From positions 62,001-126,000 of the forward strand of contig CAIYIS010000059.1 in the NCBI GenBank assembly GCA_903926385.1: DNA of 64,000 bases. Direction: 5' to 3'. Positions 41,970 through 51,996 of this stretch are shown here, one piece after another. This stretch comes from an uncultured Bacteroidota bacterium. GTDB taxonomy: Bacteria; Bacteroidota; Bacteroidia; 2-12-FULL-35-15. The notes under the pieces are model-generated. The model had not been told where the DNA came from and did no database searches. It was given only the letters and a program-made list of their open reading frames with translations. Both the position numbers and the translations under genes were made by a program. How positions within the stretch are numbered: position 1 is the stretch's first letter; each line of letters starts with the position of its first letter.

Positions 41970-43004
41970 TTACACATAACGATAAATAGAGGAGAAAAAG
42001 GCAACCGGGCATATCCATTCTTCATACAATTTTCGGCAATCTGCCTTCATCCTGTTTAGCTCTTCGAGAGAAATTGCTGAGTGAAACTGAACCAATTTGT
42101 CGGCAACGGAATCTATCTCGGAGCTATTAATCCATACCATATATTTTTTCCAATTGATAAACTCATCGAAAGGCAAAACCGAATCTGAATCAATGAATAC
42201 AGGAATTCGGCCAAGGCTTAATACTTCGTACAATCGATATGAAAAGTTGCCTGCCCCACGCAGCACCAAAGCATAATCGGAGCTGAGAATATTTTGAATA
42301 TACTCATTGCGGGCTGTATGCTTATCCATTCCTTCAGCCCAAAATCCTTTTCGGATAATTATGTTTGCTGTAACCCGATTGTCGTTTAGTAATTTCCTTA
42401 CTGCCTTTCCTCTCAATATTGGTCCGGGATTAACCAGCCTATTTTTTTTGTTCATCAAACTAGTGATGATACTTTTGGTATTTAATTTCTCTGTCCAATT
42501 AATAAAATCGACATACCCACAATAACTCACTACAGGCTTTTGCGATTTAACAGTGGGGTGAGCAAATGCCTCCTGAGCAGTTAATGAGAAGTCGGCACTC
42601 CAACCCGGCAAAGCAAACTCATTAGCCTGTTTGGAACTTCGGTAGAAAGATGTTCGGAAAATAATCGCATTGGGAAGGTTGATGGGTTTATCAATATCGG
42701 AATTGAAAAACACAATCATTTTCTTGTTGTTCTCCTTAGCTAATGCACTCATCCTTTCAGCCATTTTCATTCCTTCCGTATCGAAAACATATTCGAATGG
42801 CAAAACAAAAACATCGGCCTCACTTGGGCTTGCCACCATTTCGAAAATCTCTTTGCCTTTGCTTACATAATTGTCAAAACGACCGTATTCGGTATCACTC
42901 TCATCTTTTTCAGGATTTCCTAAATATGGATACAGCATTATGGTATGCTTTTTACCCGGAGGGATAAAAGAAATGTCTGTGTATATCTTTAGTTTTACTG
43001 ACAT
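41970..43004 (-). CDS. Exostosin-family glycosyltransferase-like protein
   Basis: SSDYALVLRGAGNFSYRLYEVLSLGRIPVFIDSDSVLPFDEFINWKKY. Confidence 0.8.
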   Translation of the reverse strand: MSVKLKIYTDISFIPPGKKHTIMLYPYLGNPEKDESDTEYGRFDNYVSKGKEIFEMVASPSEADVFVLPFEYVFDTEGMKMAERMSALAKENNKKMIVFFNSDIDKPINLPNAIIFRTSFYRSSKQANEFALPGWSADFSLTAQEAFAHPTVKSQKPVVSYCGYVDFINWTEKLNTKSIITSLMNKKNRLVNPGPILRGKAVRKLLNDNRVTANIIIRKGFWAEGMDKHTARNEYIQNILSSDYALVLRGAGNFSYRLYEVLSLGRIPVFIDSDSVLPFDEFINWKKYMVWINSSEIDSVADKLVQFHSAISLEELNRMKADCRKLYEEWICPVAFFSSIYRYV

Positions 43005-43012
43005 GCTGATTC

Positions 43013-43930
43013 CTATTTAAGTTTAGAACGCAGTTTTACGACTGCCCTTTTAAACAAAGAGACTTCTGATTTTTTTAAAGCTTTGAAATAATTGATAAAA
43101 GCCTGTTTTCCGAGTTTGTGCTCTTCGACAGTAATTGGCATTACATTTATTTTATTTGCCGATAAGGTAACATTAAGCATATCCGAAACTCCGCAATGCG
43201 TTCCGGAGCCATCTATTCCGATGTTTTGCACAAGTGATTTGCCAGGATATAAACAATATTTATTTTTCAGAAAAGCGGAAGCATACCAGCGAATGGCCCA
43301 TGAATCATTCTTTGTATCTATTTGCTCTTGCAGGATTTTTGAATACGGATAGGTTCCTTCAAAATCAAATTCTTTCTTAAGCGATTTATCATTTATTTCT
43401 TTCTGTAATTTCTTTCCATCTTTTTCGAACAACTCCCACCCTCTTGTCCATGTGGCCCACCCCCAGCAATCGGCACCTTTAATAAAAAAGGTTTCAGGTA
43501 ATTTTACATCCACGGGATAAATGTAACCAGAAATACATGCCACATCTTTATTATCGGCATAAACTTCTAAAGCATCATTCATAAAATTCAGAAAAAAGGG
43601 AGAGGTAACATGATCGTCTTCGAGAACAATTATTTTGCCGTACTTATCCAAAACCTGAGTAACTCCAGCAATGACAGAAGCAGCTAATCCGAAGTTTTTT
43701 TCACGCTCCACTACATGCACCTTTGCAAAACGGCTTTCATTTCGTGCAATTATTCTTACTTCGTTAATTCTATTTAATTGTTCTGATGAAGCTGTTGTTT
43801 TAGCTCCATCGCAAAAAATGTACAAATCGCTTTGGCCAGCATAGCCGTTATCCGCCAAAGCATCCAGTGTGAACTGAGTGTGTTGTGGACGATTGTAAAC
43901 AAATAAAACTACCGGGGCTAATACTCTCAT
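43013..43930 (-). CDS. GT2/GNT-I-like glycosyltransferase
   Basis: VLFVYNRPQHTQFTLDALADNGYAGQSDLYIFCDGAK, KIIVLEDDHVTSPFFLNFMNDAL, CWGWATWTRGW. Confidence 0.82.
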   Translation of the reverse strand: MRVLAPVVLFVYNRPQHTQFTLDALADNGYAGQSDLYIFCDGAKTTASSEQLNRINEVRIIARNESRFAKVHVVEREKNFGLAASVIAGVTQVLDKYGKIIVLEDDHVTSPFFLNFMNDALEVYADNKDVACISGYIYPVDVKLPETFFIKGADCWGWATWTRGWELFEKDGKKLQKEINDKSLKKEFDFEGTYPYSKILQEQIDTKNDSWAIRWYASAFLKNKYCLYPGKSLVQNIGIDGSGTHCGVSDMLNVTLSANKINVMPITVEEHKLGKQAFINYFKALKKSEVSLFKRAVVKLRSKLK

Positions 43931-43933
43931 TTA

Positions 43934-44824
43934 TTATTCTGTTTTTATCCAATTCCAGTCCTTTACTTTTATTCCGGCAGGATAATATTTCTTTACTTTA
44001 AAACCTAAAAAGTACTCGGGTGCGAATACTATTTTATTTGCCTTATCATTCAACCAAGCTGCCCACCAAGAAAACGAACTGTTGGCAATAATTACAATTT
44101 CTGCTTCTTTCAGAATCTGAAAATCGGTAATCTCATCATTGTTTTCGAAATAATAATTATCCGCGTTACCAAATTCCTGCTTCACAAATTCTATGTCGTC
44201 TGAAACAAATATTATATTATATTGTTCTATATCCTTTATTTGACCAAGACAATTTCTATAATAACTCATCGGCAAAGTGATGTCGCTTCCTCCTATTCGG
44301 TTATCGCCATGTTGAAGATAATCTTTTCGTCTGATGTGAAGCGCAATGTTTTTCTTAGTCTTCATGTATTGTTTCGTTTCAAGAAACACAGACTGATATT
44401 CAAGTTTAATGGCAAATAGTTTTTTTATATCATCAGCATATTTTTCATAATATTCTTCCGATTGAAAATAGCCTTCGTAATAAGTATTGTCTTTTAAATT
44501 TGTTAGCAAATAGTTTTTACTGTCGAGAGAATTGTCCCATACACAAACATTTTTGGCGACCCCCCAATCCATAAACCACCACTTAAATTCTTTGTAATCG
44601 CTACGTTTGCTTAGCAGTTTACTTTTGCGAAACAGATTAATAAAAATATATTTCAGCATTACACTTCTATTTTTCTTTTCAAAATCATGTTCCAATTCAA
44701 AATACTTTAACGATTTTGGGTTATACGCAAAGTAAGGAGTGTTTAACTTCTTACTTGCAACGTATCCAAAGGCCATTTGAAACATTTGGTTACACATCCC
44801 TCCCTGACAAAGAACTCCTATCAT
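43934..44824 (-). CDS. Alpha-1,2-fucosyltransferase-like (GT11) glycosyltransferase
   Basis: GGMCNQMFQMAFGYVASKKL, NIALHIRRKDY, IIANSSFSWWAAWL. Confidence 0.9.
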   Translation of the reverse strand: MIGVLCQGGMCNQMFQMAFGYVASKKLNTPYFAYNPKSLKYFELEHDFEKKNRSVMLKYIFINLFRKSKLLSKRSDYKEFKWWFMDWGVAKNVCVWDNSLDSKNYLLTNLKDNTYYEGYFQSEEYYEKYADDIKKLFAIKLEYQSVFLETKQYMKTKKNIALHIRRKDYLQHGDNRIGGSDITLPMSYYRNCLGQIKDIEQYNIIFVSDDIEFVKQEFGNADNYYFENNDEITDFQILKEAEIVIIANSSFSWWAAWLNDKANKIVFAPEYFLGFKVKKYYPAGIKVKDWNWIKTE

Positions 44825-44827
44825 CGT

Positions 44828-46417
44828 TTATTTTATATCGCTGTAATGTTGAATGAACTTGTTACTAAATATTTCATCCGAATGAGAAAGCACGAAGCTC
44901 ATGTACTTGTCGTTATATGTATCTCCCTTGAACGAGGCTAATGTATTAAAGATATTAGAATCTCCATGTAGGGTTTTATCTAAAAATGCCTGATAATAGA
45001 AGCTAAATATCTTCTCTTTGTTATGGTCATTTACCGGCATCTGTTCTCCTTTAATTATCTTAAAAAAAGTTTCGATGTCGCTGCAAGTATGCGTGAAACC
45101 GAAATTAGTGTATAAGTTATCATACAAAGCAACTGTTGGTATTTCAAAATAGGCCATCTCCAAACATACCGTTCCTCTTGCGGTAACTATTAAATCCGGA
45201 CGCAAGTCAATTACATTTAAGTTTGAAATATTTTCATCTAATATATGAAAGTTGTGATTATTGAGGCTTTTCACTAGGTCAATAGTTATTTCCTTACAAC
45301 CATCTACTCCGTTGGGATGAGTTTTGATAAATACATTTGTGTCCTTGATATCGTTTATTCCAATCAATGTTTGCCTGATAAACTGAAACAAATCGGGGAA
45401 CTGCAGTTTACGATTAACATGAGGTGAGTCGTAAAAATCATGAACATAAATCACCACATTTCTTTTTTGTGAAGCAAACAATCTTTTCAAATTTTCATCA
45501 AAAGGTTTGTCGGAAAATGCTGAAGTGCGCATATAGCTTGTGGCAGCATCTATCTTCCCCTCGAAACGAGATGTGAGTTTTTCTTTTGCTAGATTTAGTT
45601 GTGCTTCCGTTAATTTTTTCTCCGGGCTGAACAATGTGTGATTGATTTGATGATATGGAAATTCTTTACTGAGTTTTTGCACCACATATGAGTAACTACC
45701 GATACTGTAGACATCAATATTTTTATCCAAACAAAGTCGGGCAGGAATACCATGATGCAAATAGGATGTATATGTATTTACCAAAGCTTTTATATTTTTT
45801 CTGCTAAGCATTGCTCTGAAATTGTAAAATATATTTATTGCCACTTCAATTGTGAACTTTACATCTTCATTAATGTTTGTGATGGTTGGTTGATGGTAAT
45901 GCCTGAGATAATGATCATAAATAAGGTCGCCAACAAGTACACCTTCAAAGGTAATAGTAAGCACATCTTCGGGTTTGTTTAATGCACCGACAACCTCATT
46001 TAACTTTTGCAGAACAAAGGACTGGTCGTGATATTTGTCTTCACATCTAAAAACAATTCTGTCGCCAAAATGAAGGTATATTTTACTTAAACCGGACAAA
46101 AACCATTTATCGCAAATGGACTTATGTAAATTACTCCACCCCTTCCATGCCGACCAATGCGCATCGTATATCACTATCCCCAATTTGTGCTTCTCAGCAA
46201 GAACTTTGGCAGCACCTGCAATACGTATTGTAAACTCATAATCTTTTACCATTTGTACCAGCACCAACCCTTTCTCCTTACTCGGTGGCACAGATGATTT
46301 AAAGAAAAATATCTTTTGAGCAAACCTTCCACCCACTGCACTCAGTTCAATCTGTTTGTAGTATCGAAAAAAATCGTATGGAAAAAGAAAAATAACTCTT
46401 AAAATCCTTAATAGCAT
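44828..46417 (-). CDS. Putative surface-polysaccharide biosynthesis protein of unclear family
   Basis: 529 aa in the polysaccharide cluster; VFIKTHPNGVDG and RPDLIVTARGTVCLEMAYFEIPTVAL resemble capsule-transferase folds. Confidence 0.55.
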   Translation of the reverse strand: MLLRILRVIFLFPYDFFRYYKQIELSAVGGRFAQKIFFFKSSVPPSKEKGLVLVQMVKDYEFTIRIAGAAKVLAEKHKLGIVIYDAHWSAWKGWSNLHKSICDKWFLSGLSKIYLHFGDRIVFRCEDKYHDQSFVLQKLNEVVGALNKPEDVLTITFEGVLVGDLIYDHYLRHYHQPTITNINEDVKFTIEVAINIFYNFRAMLSRKNIKALVNTYTSYLHHGIPARLCLDKNIDVYSIGSYSYVVQKLSKEFPYHQINHTLFSPEKKLTEAQLNLAKEKLTSRFEGKIDAATSYMRTSAFSDKPFDENLKRLFASQKRNVVIYVHDFYDSPHVNRKLQFPDLFQFIRQTLIGINDIKDTNVFIKTHPNGVDGCKEITIDLVKSLNNHNFHILDENISNLNVIDLRPDLIVTARGTVCLEMAYFEIPTVALYDNLYTNFGFTHTCSDIETFFKIIKGEQMPVNDHNKEKIFSFYYQAFLDKTLHGDSNIFNTLASFKGDTYNDKYMSFVLSHSDEIFSNKFIQHYSDIK

Positions 46418-46565
46418 ATTTGCATTTGTGTTATTTCACAAAAGTAACTAATATCTCTTTTCTTTTACATCTGACCATTGTTGGAAGTTAACAACCTTTG
46501 GTTAGTAAAACGGCATTGTTGAGTAATTAAAAACAAATGAAAATGAAATGAATAACAGGGAAAGC

Positions 46566-47876
46566 TTAGCGCTGATATTTGGTGATGTCGAACTCGTAAG
46601 ATTTGCCATCATTAAAATCCCAACGATATGGAATGATTGGAGAGATGGTATCGTGGGCAACACTGTCGGCAAGTGTGCCGTTTAAACCTATTTCGGATAA
46701 AACAGAAGTGATATTAAATACAGCTACATCTTTTGAATCGGTGAGGGCATAAAGTCCTTCTTTTTCGCGGATACCAATCAGTACGGTATACTGCCCCGGC
46801 AACAAAGGCATATTTAAGAATGTACACTTAATTGTGTTTTTACCTTTTTCGAATTTAGAAGTGCGGTAACCATCTATTAAACCGGAAGCATTGGTAACTG
46901 GCCCTTTGGCAGATTTAATAGCAATAAACATATAAGGACTTTCGTATTCCTGCAATGAATTTAATTCTACTTCCACTTCTAGATTATCTCCGAACTGAAA
47001 GTTTTGCTGCACCATTCCACGCTGATCGCGGAGAACTATTTTTTCTACAATTACCTTTTCGTCACTGCTGTTTTTTCCAATAATAAATTCACCTGAATTA
47101 GAAACATTACCACTGAAATAATTTCCGGTGATAATTTCGGTATCGCCCATGGATTGAATCTTTCCGGCATTTAGTAAAATGGCTTTATTACAAAGACTGT
47201 TGATGGCACCCATATTATGACTTACAAAAATAACGGTGCGGCCGTCACCAGCTACATCTTTCATTTTGCCAAGACACTTGTTTTGAAAAGCAGCATCGCC
47301 TACGGCCAACACTTCGTCTACTATTAATATTTCGGGTTCGAGATGAGCGGCTACTGCAAATGCAAGGCGAACATACATCCCCGATGAATAGCGTTTAACC
47401 GGAGTGTCGAGAAACTTTTCTACTTCTGCAAAATCAACTATTTCGTCAAATTTACTTTCAATCTCGCGTTTGGTCATTCCTAAAATGGAACCGTTGAGAA
47501 AAATATTTTCTCGTCCGCTCAGTTCCGGATGAAATCCGGTACCCACTTCGAGGAGACTGGCTACACGACCATCTATTGTTATTCTTCCTTTGGTGGGGGT
47601 AACAATACGACTTAATATTTTTAGTAAGGTGGATTTACCTGCACCGTTTCGGCCTATAATACCTACTCTTTCGCCTGCATTAATTTCGAAGGAAACATCA
47701 TTTAATGCCCAAAACTCCTCTGTGGACTGATGAGAGCTATTAGATGAACTTTTAGATACTACTGACTTTACCTTGTTTGTTATTACATCCCGCAAGGCGG
47801 TATATTTTTCAGCATTCTGATGTTTCAGAATGTAACGTTTACTTAAATGTTCTACTGTTATTGCAGGCTGGCTCAT
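46566..47876 (-). CDS. wzt: Polysaccharide ABC exporter ATPase with C-terminal Wzt-type domain
   Basis: GIIGRNGAGKSTLLKILSRIVTPTKGRITIDGRVASLLEVGTGFHPELSGRENIFLNG plus about 180-aa C-terminal domain. Confidence 0.92.
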   Translation of the reverse strand: MSQPAITVEHLSKRYILKHQNAEKYTALRDVITNKVKSVVSKSSSNSSHQSTEEFWALNDVSFEINAGERVGIIGRNGAGKSTLLKILSRIVTPTKGRITIDGRVASLLEVGTGFHPELSGRENIFLNGSILGMTKREIESKFDEIVDFAEVEKFLDTPVKRYSSGMYVRLAFAVAAHLEPEILIVDEVLAVGDAAFQNKCLGKMKDVAGDGRTVIFVSHNMGAINSLCNKAILLNAGKIQSMGDTEIITGNYFSGNVSNSGEFIIGKNSSDEKVIVEKIVLRDQRGMVQQNFQFGDNLEVEVELNSLQEYESPYMFIAIKSAKGPVTNASGLIDGYRTSKFEKGKNTIKCTFLNMPLLPGQYTVLIGIREKEGLYALTDSKDVAVFNITSVLSEIGLNGTLADSVAHDTISPIIPYRWDFNDGKSYEFDITKYQR

Positions 47877-47883
47877 TACTCTA

Positions 47884-48726
47884 TTAAATTACATCGGCAA
47901 AGGTTTTTTCCATTCTTCGGAAATACCAAACCCCCACAAATAAAAACAATACACTTATGCCTATTGACATTAAAAATCCGGGTAAATACAAAGTAGTACT
48001 ACCTCCGAGGATACACCATCTGAATCCGTCTATTACCCCAACCATAGGGTTTAGGGAATAAATAAACTTAAGGTAAGCTGGCAGTGTGGGGTGATTATAA
48101 ATCATATTGCTGCTGAAAGCAACTGGCGATACGTATAAACCGAACTGAACAATGAAAGGAATAAGATAACGAAAATCGCGGTACTTAACATTGAGAGCCG
48201 AGATAAAAAGCCCTGTGCCCATAGCTGTGACAATGGCCAGCAAGAGAAAAAGAGGCAACATTAGTATTTTCCAATCGGGCATAAAGCGAGTAAAAATCAT
48301 TATCACTACAAGGATGGCGAAGGAAATGAAAAAGTCGATAAGGCAAACGATAACTGTACTGGCCGGAACAATTAATCGAGGGAAATATACTTTGGTAAGC
48401 AAATTAGAATTAGACACAAGAGAATTACTGGCTTCGCTGAAAGATGAAGAGAAGAACTGCCAAGGCAAGGTGGCTGTACATACCAATAACAAACGAGGCA
48501 CACCGGTGGGTACTTCGGAATGGAACAACCAACCAAGAAAACCCATTACAAAAATGGTGAGTAATGGTTTGGCCACACTCCACAGCACACCGATTACGGT
48601 TTGTTTGTAACGAACCAAGATATCGCGCCAAGCTAAAAAATAAAAAAGCCCACGGAAATTCCAAAGGTCGCGCCAGTAGTTACTGTCCTCGGTGTCGGGT
48701 TCAATTATTATTCTGTGTTTATTCAA
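47884..48726 (-). CDS. wzm: Polysaccharide ABC exporter permease
   Basis: YFLAWRDILVRYKQTVIGVLWSVAKPLLTIFVMGFLGWLF and SLNPMVGVIDGFRW. Confidence 0.92.
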   Translation of the reverse strand: MNKHRIIIEPDTEDSNYWRDLWNFRGLFYFLAWRDILVRYKQTVIGVLWSVAKPLLTIFVMGFLGWLFHSEVPTGVPRLLLVCTATLPWQFFSSSFSEASNSLVSNSNLLTKVYFPRLIVPASTVIVCLIDFFISFAILVVIMIFTRFMPDWKILMLPLFLLLAIVTAMGTGLFISALNVKYRDFRYLIPFIVQFGLYVSPVAFSSNMIYNHPTLPAYLKFIYSLNPMVGVIDGFRWCILGGSTTLYLPGFLMSIGISVLFLFVGVWYFRRMEKTFADVI

Positions 48727-48790
48727 AAGCTTTACTAATTAGTTGGCAAAAGTAGTTATTATCTTTTATAATCGAGCGTTGAATATTGTT

Positions 48791-50248
48791 CTACTTATCG
48801 ATGAGATTAATGATGTCGTCAAACACGGCTTCCTCGCTGGGGCGCTTGGCGTTCATATCTACTATGGTTCCTTTTTTATCGATAAGCATATAACGCGGGA
48901 TGGAATTGATTTGAAAGTATTTTACTATTTCACTGCTCCAGTCGCCCGGAACCAGGCCATTTTTAAAATCGCCTAAACCATTTTGCTCGATGGCTCGTTT
49001 CCATATCTCTTCTGTTTTATCAATAGAGATATAAAGGAAGACTACATTTTTCAATTGTTTTGGTGTAAACTTTTTGTGGAGTTCTTTGGAGAAAGGAAAC
49101 ATGCTGCGACAAGGGCCACACCAGCTTGCCCAAAAATCGACATAAACTACTTTGCCTTTTAAATCTTCGAAGGTAAAGTACTTTCCGTCTGTTCCCATTA
49201 TTTTAACACCTTCCTGAGGGCCGGAGGTTGCAGAAGAAGAGGCGGTGCTTTTATCATCAGGCACTTTCATGCGCATGCGCTTATCGCATTTGGCTTTGAG
49301 GAGGCGAGTGTAGTCGCCATTTTTTTCGTTGTAACTGAGCAAACCGTAAATATGTCGGGCGGTGTAAGGAGAGACGTTATCTACATTTTCATTGAGGTAA
49401 TTTGCCATAAAATAAACATTGGCTTTGTTGTTCAACGTTTGATTGGTGAAGGCCATTTTCTTTTCCATAGAAATAGAATTGTCGTTAAACTTATTAAAGT
49501 TGTTTAGGCGAGAGGTATTGTAGACCACATAATAATATAAAAAGTTACGATAGGTTTCGCAGTTGAGCGCCTCATCGTTATTGGCAAGTGTGGGAGTTAC
49601 TTCCTCGAGAAGAAGTGCGGGCAGGGGAGTAACCGTAAGTATGGACTTACTTTCGTTAGCATTAATGATGGGATACGCCTGCAACTGGTAGTAATAATTA
49701 TATTTAATGAGGTTGGTAACATAAGTATTAAAGCCGGCAGAAAACTTATCTTTCTCTTTATAGTTTTTATAAAAATCCATTTGCAGCTTGCGTTGAGCAA
49801 ATAAATAGTTTTCGTACTTATCAATGCCGGTGCTTAACATTCGTTGTTTGACGGCATCTTTATCGAAATCGTTTTTAAAGGTTTTGTAAAACTGCTTTAG
49901 AAACTCGTTTGGCACAATACCGGAACCCTGAATGGTTATGGCTTTGTAAAGCGAATCGTAAGCTATGTTTAGTTGCATATTATCGTTTGGTTCGAGCCAT
50001 AGATTAACCGATTGCTTATTGTACATAAGCTCTGCTATGCAGGGATTGGGCACGGTGAGGCTGAAACTGCAATTGTTGTCCTTGAGCAGAGCTATTACGG
50101 TAGGCTCATACTCGGAGATGTAATATTTATGGAGACGAATGATACAGGTGTCTTGGCTTGCCATAGAAAAATGACAGGATATGCTGGCATTTTGTGCTTG
50201 TGCCAAACTCACTGATAGTAGAGAAAAGATTAAAAATAGTTTTTTCAT
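48791..50248 (-). CDS. TlpA-like thioredoxin-fold protein with N-terminal DUF4369-like region
   Basis: GKVVYVDFWASWCGPCRSMFPFSKELHKKF; signal peptide. Confidence 0.88.
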   Translation of the reverse strand: MKKLFLIFSLLSVSLAQAQNASISCHFSMASQDTCIIRLHKYYISEYEPTVIALLKDNNCSFSLTVPNPCIAELMYNKQSVNLWLEPNDNMQLNIAYDSLYKAITIQGSGIVPNEFLKQFYKTFKNDFDKDAVKQRMLSTGIDKYENYLFAQRKLQMDFYKNYKEKDKFSAGFNTYVTNLIKYNYYYQLQAYPIINANESKSILTVTPLPALLLEEVTPTLANNDEALNCETYRNFLYYYVVYNTSRLNNFNKFNDNSISMEKKMAFTNQTLNNKANVYFMANYLNENVDNVSPYTARHIYGLLSYNEKNGDYTRLLKAKCDKRMRMKVPDDKSTASSSATSGPQEGVKIMGTDGKYFTFEDLKGKVVYVDFWASWCGPCRSMFPFSKELHKKFTPKQLKNVVFLYISIDKTEEIWKRAIEQNGLGDFKNGLVPGDWSSEIVKYFQINSIPRYMLIDKKGTIVDMNAKRPSEEAVFDDIINLIDK

Positions 50249-50296
50249 TGTCGGTATTGTTTTGTTGTGATTGTAAAGTTGGATAAGGCTATTGAT

Positions 50297-51055
50297 TTAT
50301 TGATTTTCGGGCAGAAAAAGTTTTGCACTGCCTTTAGCGATTGTCATTTTGTCGAGATGGCCCATAGTATGTTTGTCGGAAGTGAGGAGATGGATGTGCA
50401 AAAAGGTGTCGTGGTGAGTAAAGATGGTCTTATGTTCGGTAGAAAAGAAGCCTATTAACTCGGCATCGGTGTTGGCGATGGGAAAGCTGCGTTTTCCGAT
50501 AGCAGCATCTTCGGGCGAGGTAACCTTGGTGCCATCGGGAAGATTCATAACATGGACAGAGGCTTGCTCCATACGGGCTGTGATTTTGAAGAAAAACGGA
50601 CGAGGACTGTTTTTGGTGGTTTGGTTAAGAAAGTCTTCGAGTTGGGCAAGGTTTTGAACGGTGTCGGGCATGGGAGTGAGGAGCCAGCCGGAGATGTGAG
50701 CGTATCCGAAAAAGGGAGCTTTGAGTTGAAACGACTCGGTGACGGACATGGTGGAATCAGTGATGACTTGAGCTTTATAGGCATGACCATCTATAATGGT
50801 AATTTCTCCTTTTAGATTTTCGACAGGGCCAAAGCCACAAAGATTGGTTTTGTTGGCAATGGTATCGATGGAAATGCGAGCAAAAAGTTCGCCTTTGCGC
50901 ATTACATTTTTCATAGCGCCTACTATAATAGGTGTGGCTGAGATGGGTTGAGAGGCTGAGGCAGATGGGCCAGACGGGCCGGAACAGGCATACATCATTA
51001 GCAAGGCAGATACGGCCAGGGCTATTATTGAATGTTTGATCGGTGAGGTTATCAT
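50297..51055 (-). CDS. Hypothetical lipoprotein
   Basis: MITSPIKHSIIALAVSALLMMYACSGPSGPSAS lipobox; start moved to 51055. Confidence 0.65.
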   Translation of the reverse strand: MITSPIKHSIIALAVSALLMMYACSGPSGPSASASQPISATPIIVGAMKNVMRKGELFARISIDTIANKTNLCGFGPVENLKGEITIIDGHAYKAQVITDSTMSVTESFQLKAPFFGYAHISGWLLTPMPDTVQNLAQLEDFLNQTTKNSPRPFFFKITARMEQASVHVMNLPDGTKVTSPEDAAIGKRSFPIANTDAELIGFFSTEHKTIFTHHDTFLHIHLLTSDKHTMGHLDKMTIAKGSAKLFLPENQ

Positions 51056-51260
51056 TAGTATTACTGGTATTTGATTTAACAAACACTACCTTAATGGGGC
51101 AGTGAGTTAATTATTTTGCAAATATATAAAGGTTATTTTTACTGTACTATATATTATGGTATGAAATGGAGGGGTGAAAAGGGGGGTGAGGGGGGTAGGG
51201 GATTTCAAATTACCAATTTCAGATTTCGAATTGGGGGTAGGGGAATGGGAGAAAAAAGGG

Positions 51261-51485
51261 AAATCTGAGAGAAAAACAGCCGAACTAAGAAAAAAAACGT
51301 CAGTACAGAGAAAAAACACGCTATCAAATAACAATCGTACGCTATCAGAATGCAATCGTACGCTATCAAATGACAATCGGACGCTATCAAATAACAATCG
51401 TACGCTATCAAATGACAATCGTACGCTATCAAATGACAATCGGACGCTATCAGAATGCAATCGGACGCTATCAAATGACAATCGA
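51261..51485. repeat. 21-bp tandem array (B): 8 near-identical units (51318-51485) plus about 3 degenerate units upstream
   Basis: acgctatcaaatgacaatcgt/g units at strict 21-bp spacing; upstream +frame heptads KSERKTA/ELRKKTS/VQRKNTL keep the period. Confidence 0.95.
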
Positions 51486-51575
51486 AAGGGCCTCACCCCT
51501 CGCAGGCGCACAAGCTGGCTCAAACAGCCACTGGCTGTTTGCCCTCCTCTCCGAAGGAGAGGGGGAGGGACTTAA
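51486..51575. repeat. REP-like hairpin repeat, copy 3, interrupted by an extra hairpin segment
   Basis: aagggCCTCACCCCT ... CCTCTCCGAAGGAGAGGGGGA with an internal segment containing CAAACAGCC-ACT-GGCTGTTTG (51521-51541). Confidence 0.8.
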
Positions 51576-51724
51576 TGATTCGTAAATTTTGCCAGTAATT
51601 GTTCTCCTCTCTCCTTTGGAGAATAGCAAGTGGGGAGGCAATTAACTACCTGCAAACAACTTTAGGAATAGTAATTTATCTATTACTTTTTTGTAAAAGA
51701 AACACATTTTTTTACAAAAAAAGA

Positions 51725-51854
51725 AGGCAATGTTGACTCAAAACATCCCCTTTTCATGTCGAAACATCCTCGTTTCGTGTTGAAACGTCCTCGTTTCGTG
51801 TTGAAACATCCATGTTTCGTGTTGAAACGTCCATGTTTCGCGTCAACATTGCCT
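51725..51854. repeat. 21-bp tandem array (C, 5 units, 51741-51845) enclosed by a 13-bp perfect inverted repeat
   Basis: aaacatcctcgtttcgtgttg-type units; AGGCAATGTTGAC (51725-51737) and GTCAACATTGCCT (51842-51854); extends to 18/20 over 51718-51737 / 51842-51861. Confidence 0.93.
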
Positions 51855-51996
51855 GCTTATTTTCATAAATCCTGATGAAATGTGGTATCAATTCTTAATT
51901 CCTATTTCTCAACATACCGTTAGGATTCAAAACATAATCAGCAGAGTAAATAATGATTATGTTAAACGTTAAATATGCAGTACGATTATTTGATTA

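Noticed and set aside
51107-51585. Four overlapping ORFs on both strands across array B
   Set aside because: Artefact of a stop-free unit whose length is a multiple of three; kept as repeat, though peptide evidence could overturn this.
51318-51845. Possible CRISPR arrays
   Set aside because: Units are contiguous 21-mers with no spacer between repeats, and no cas genes are in the window.
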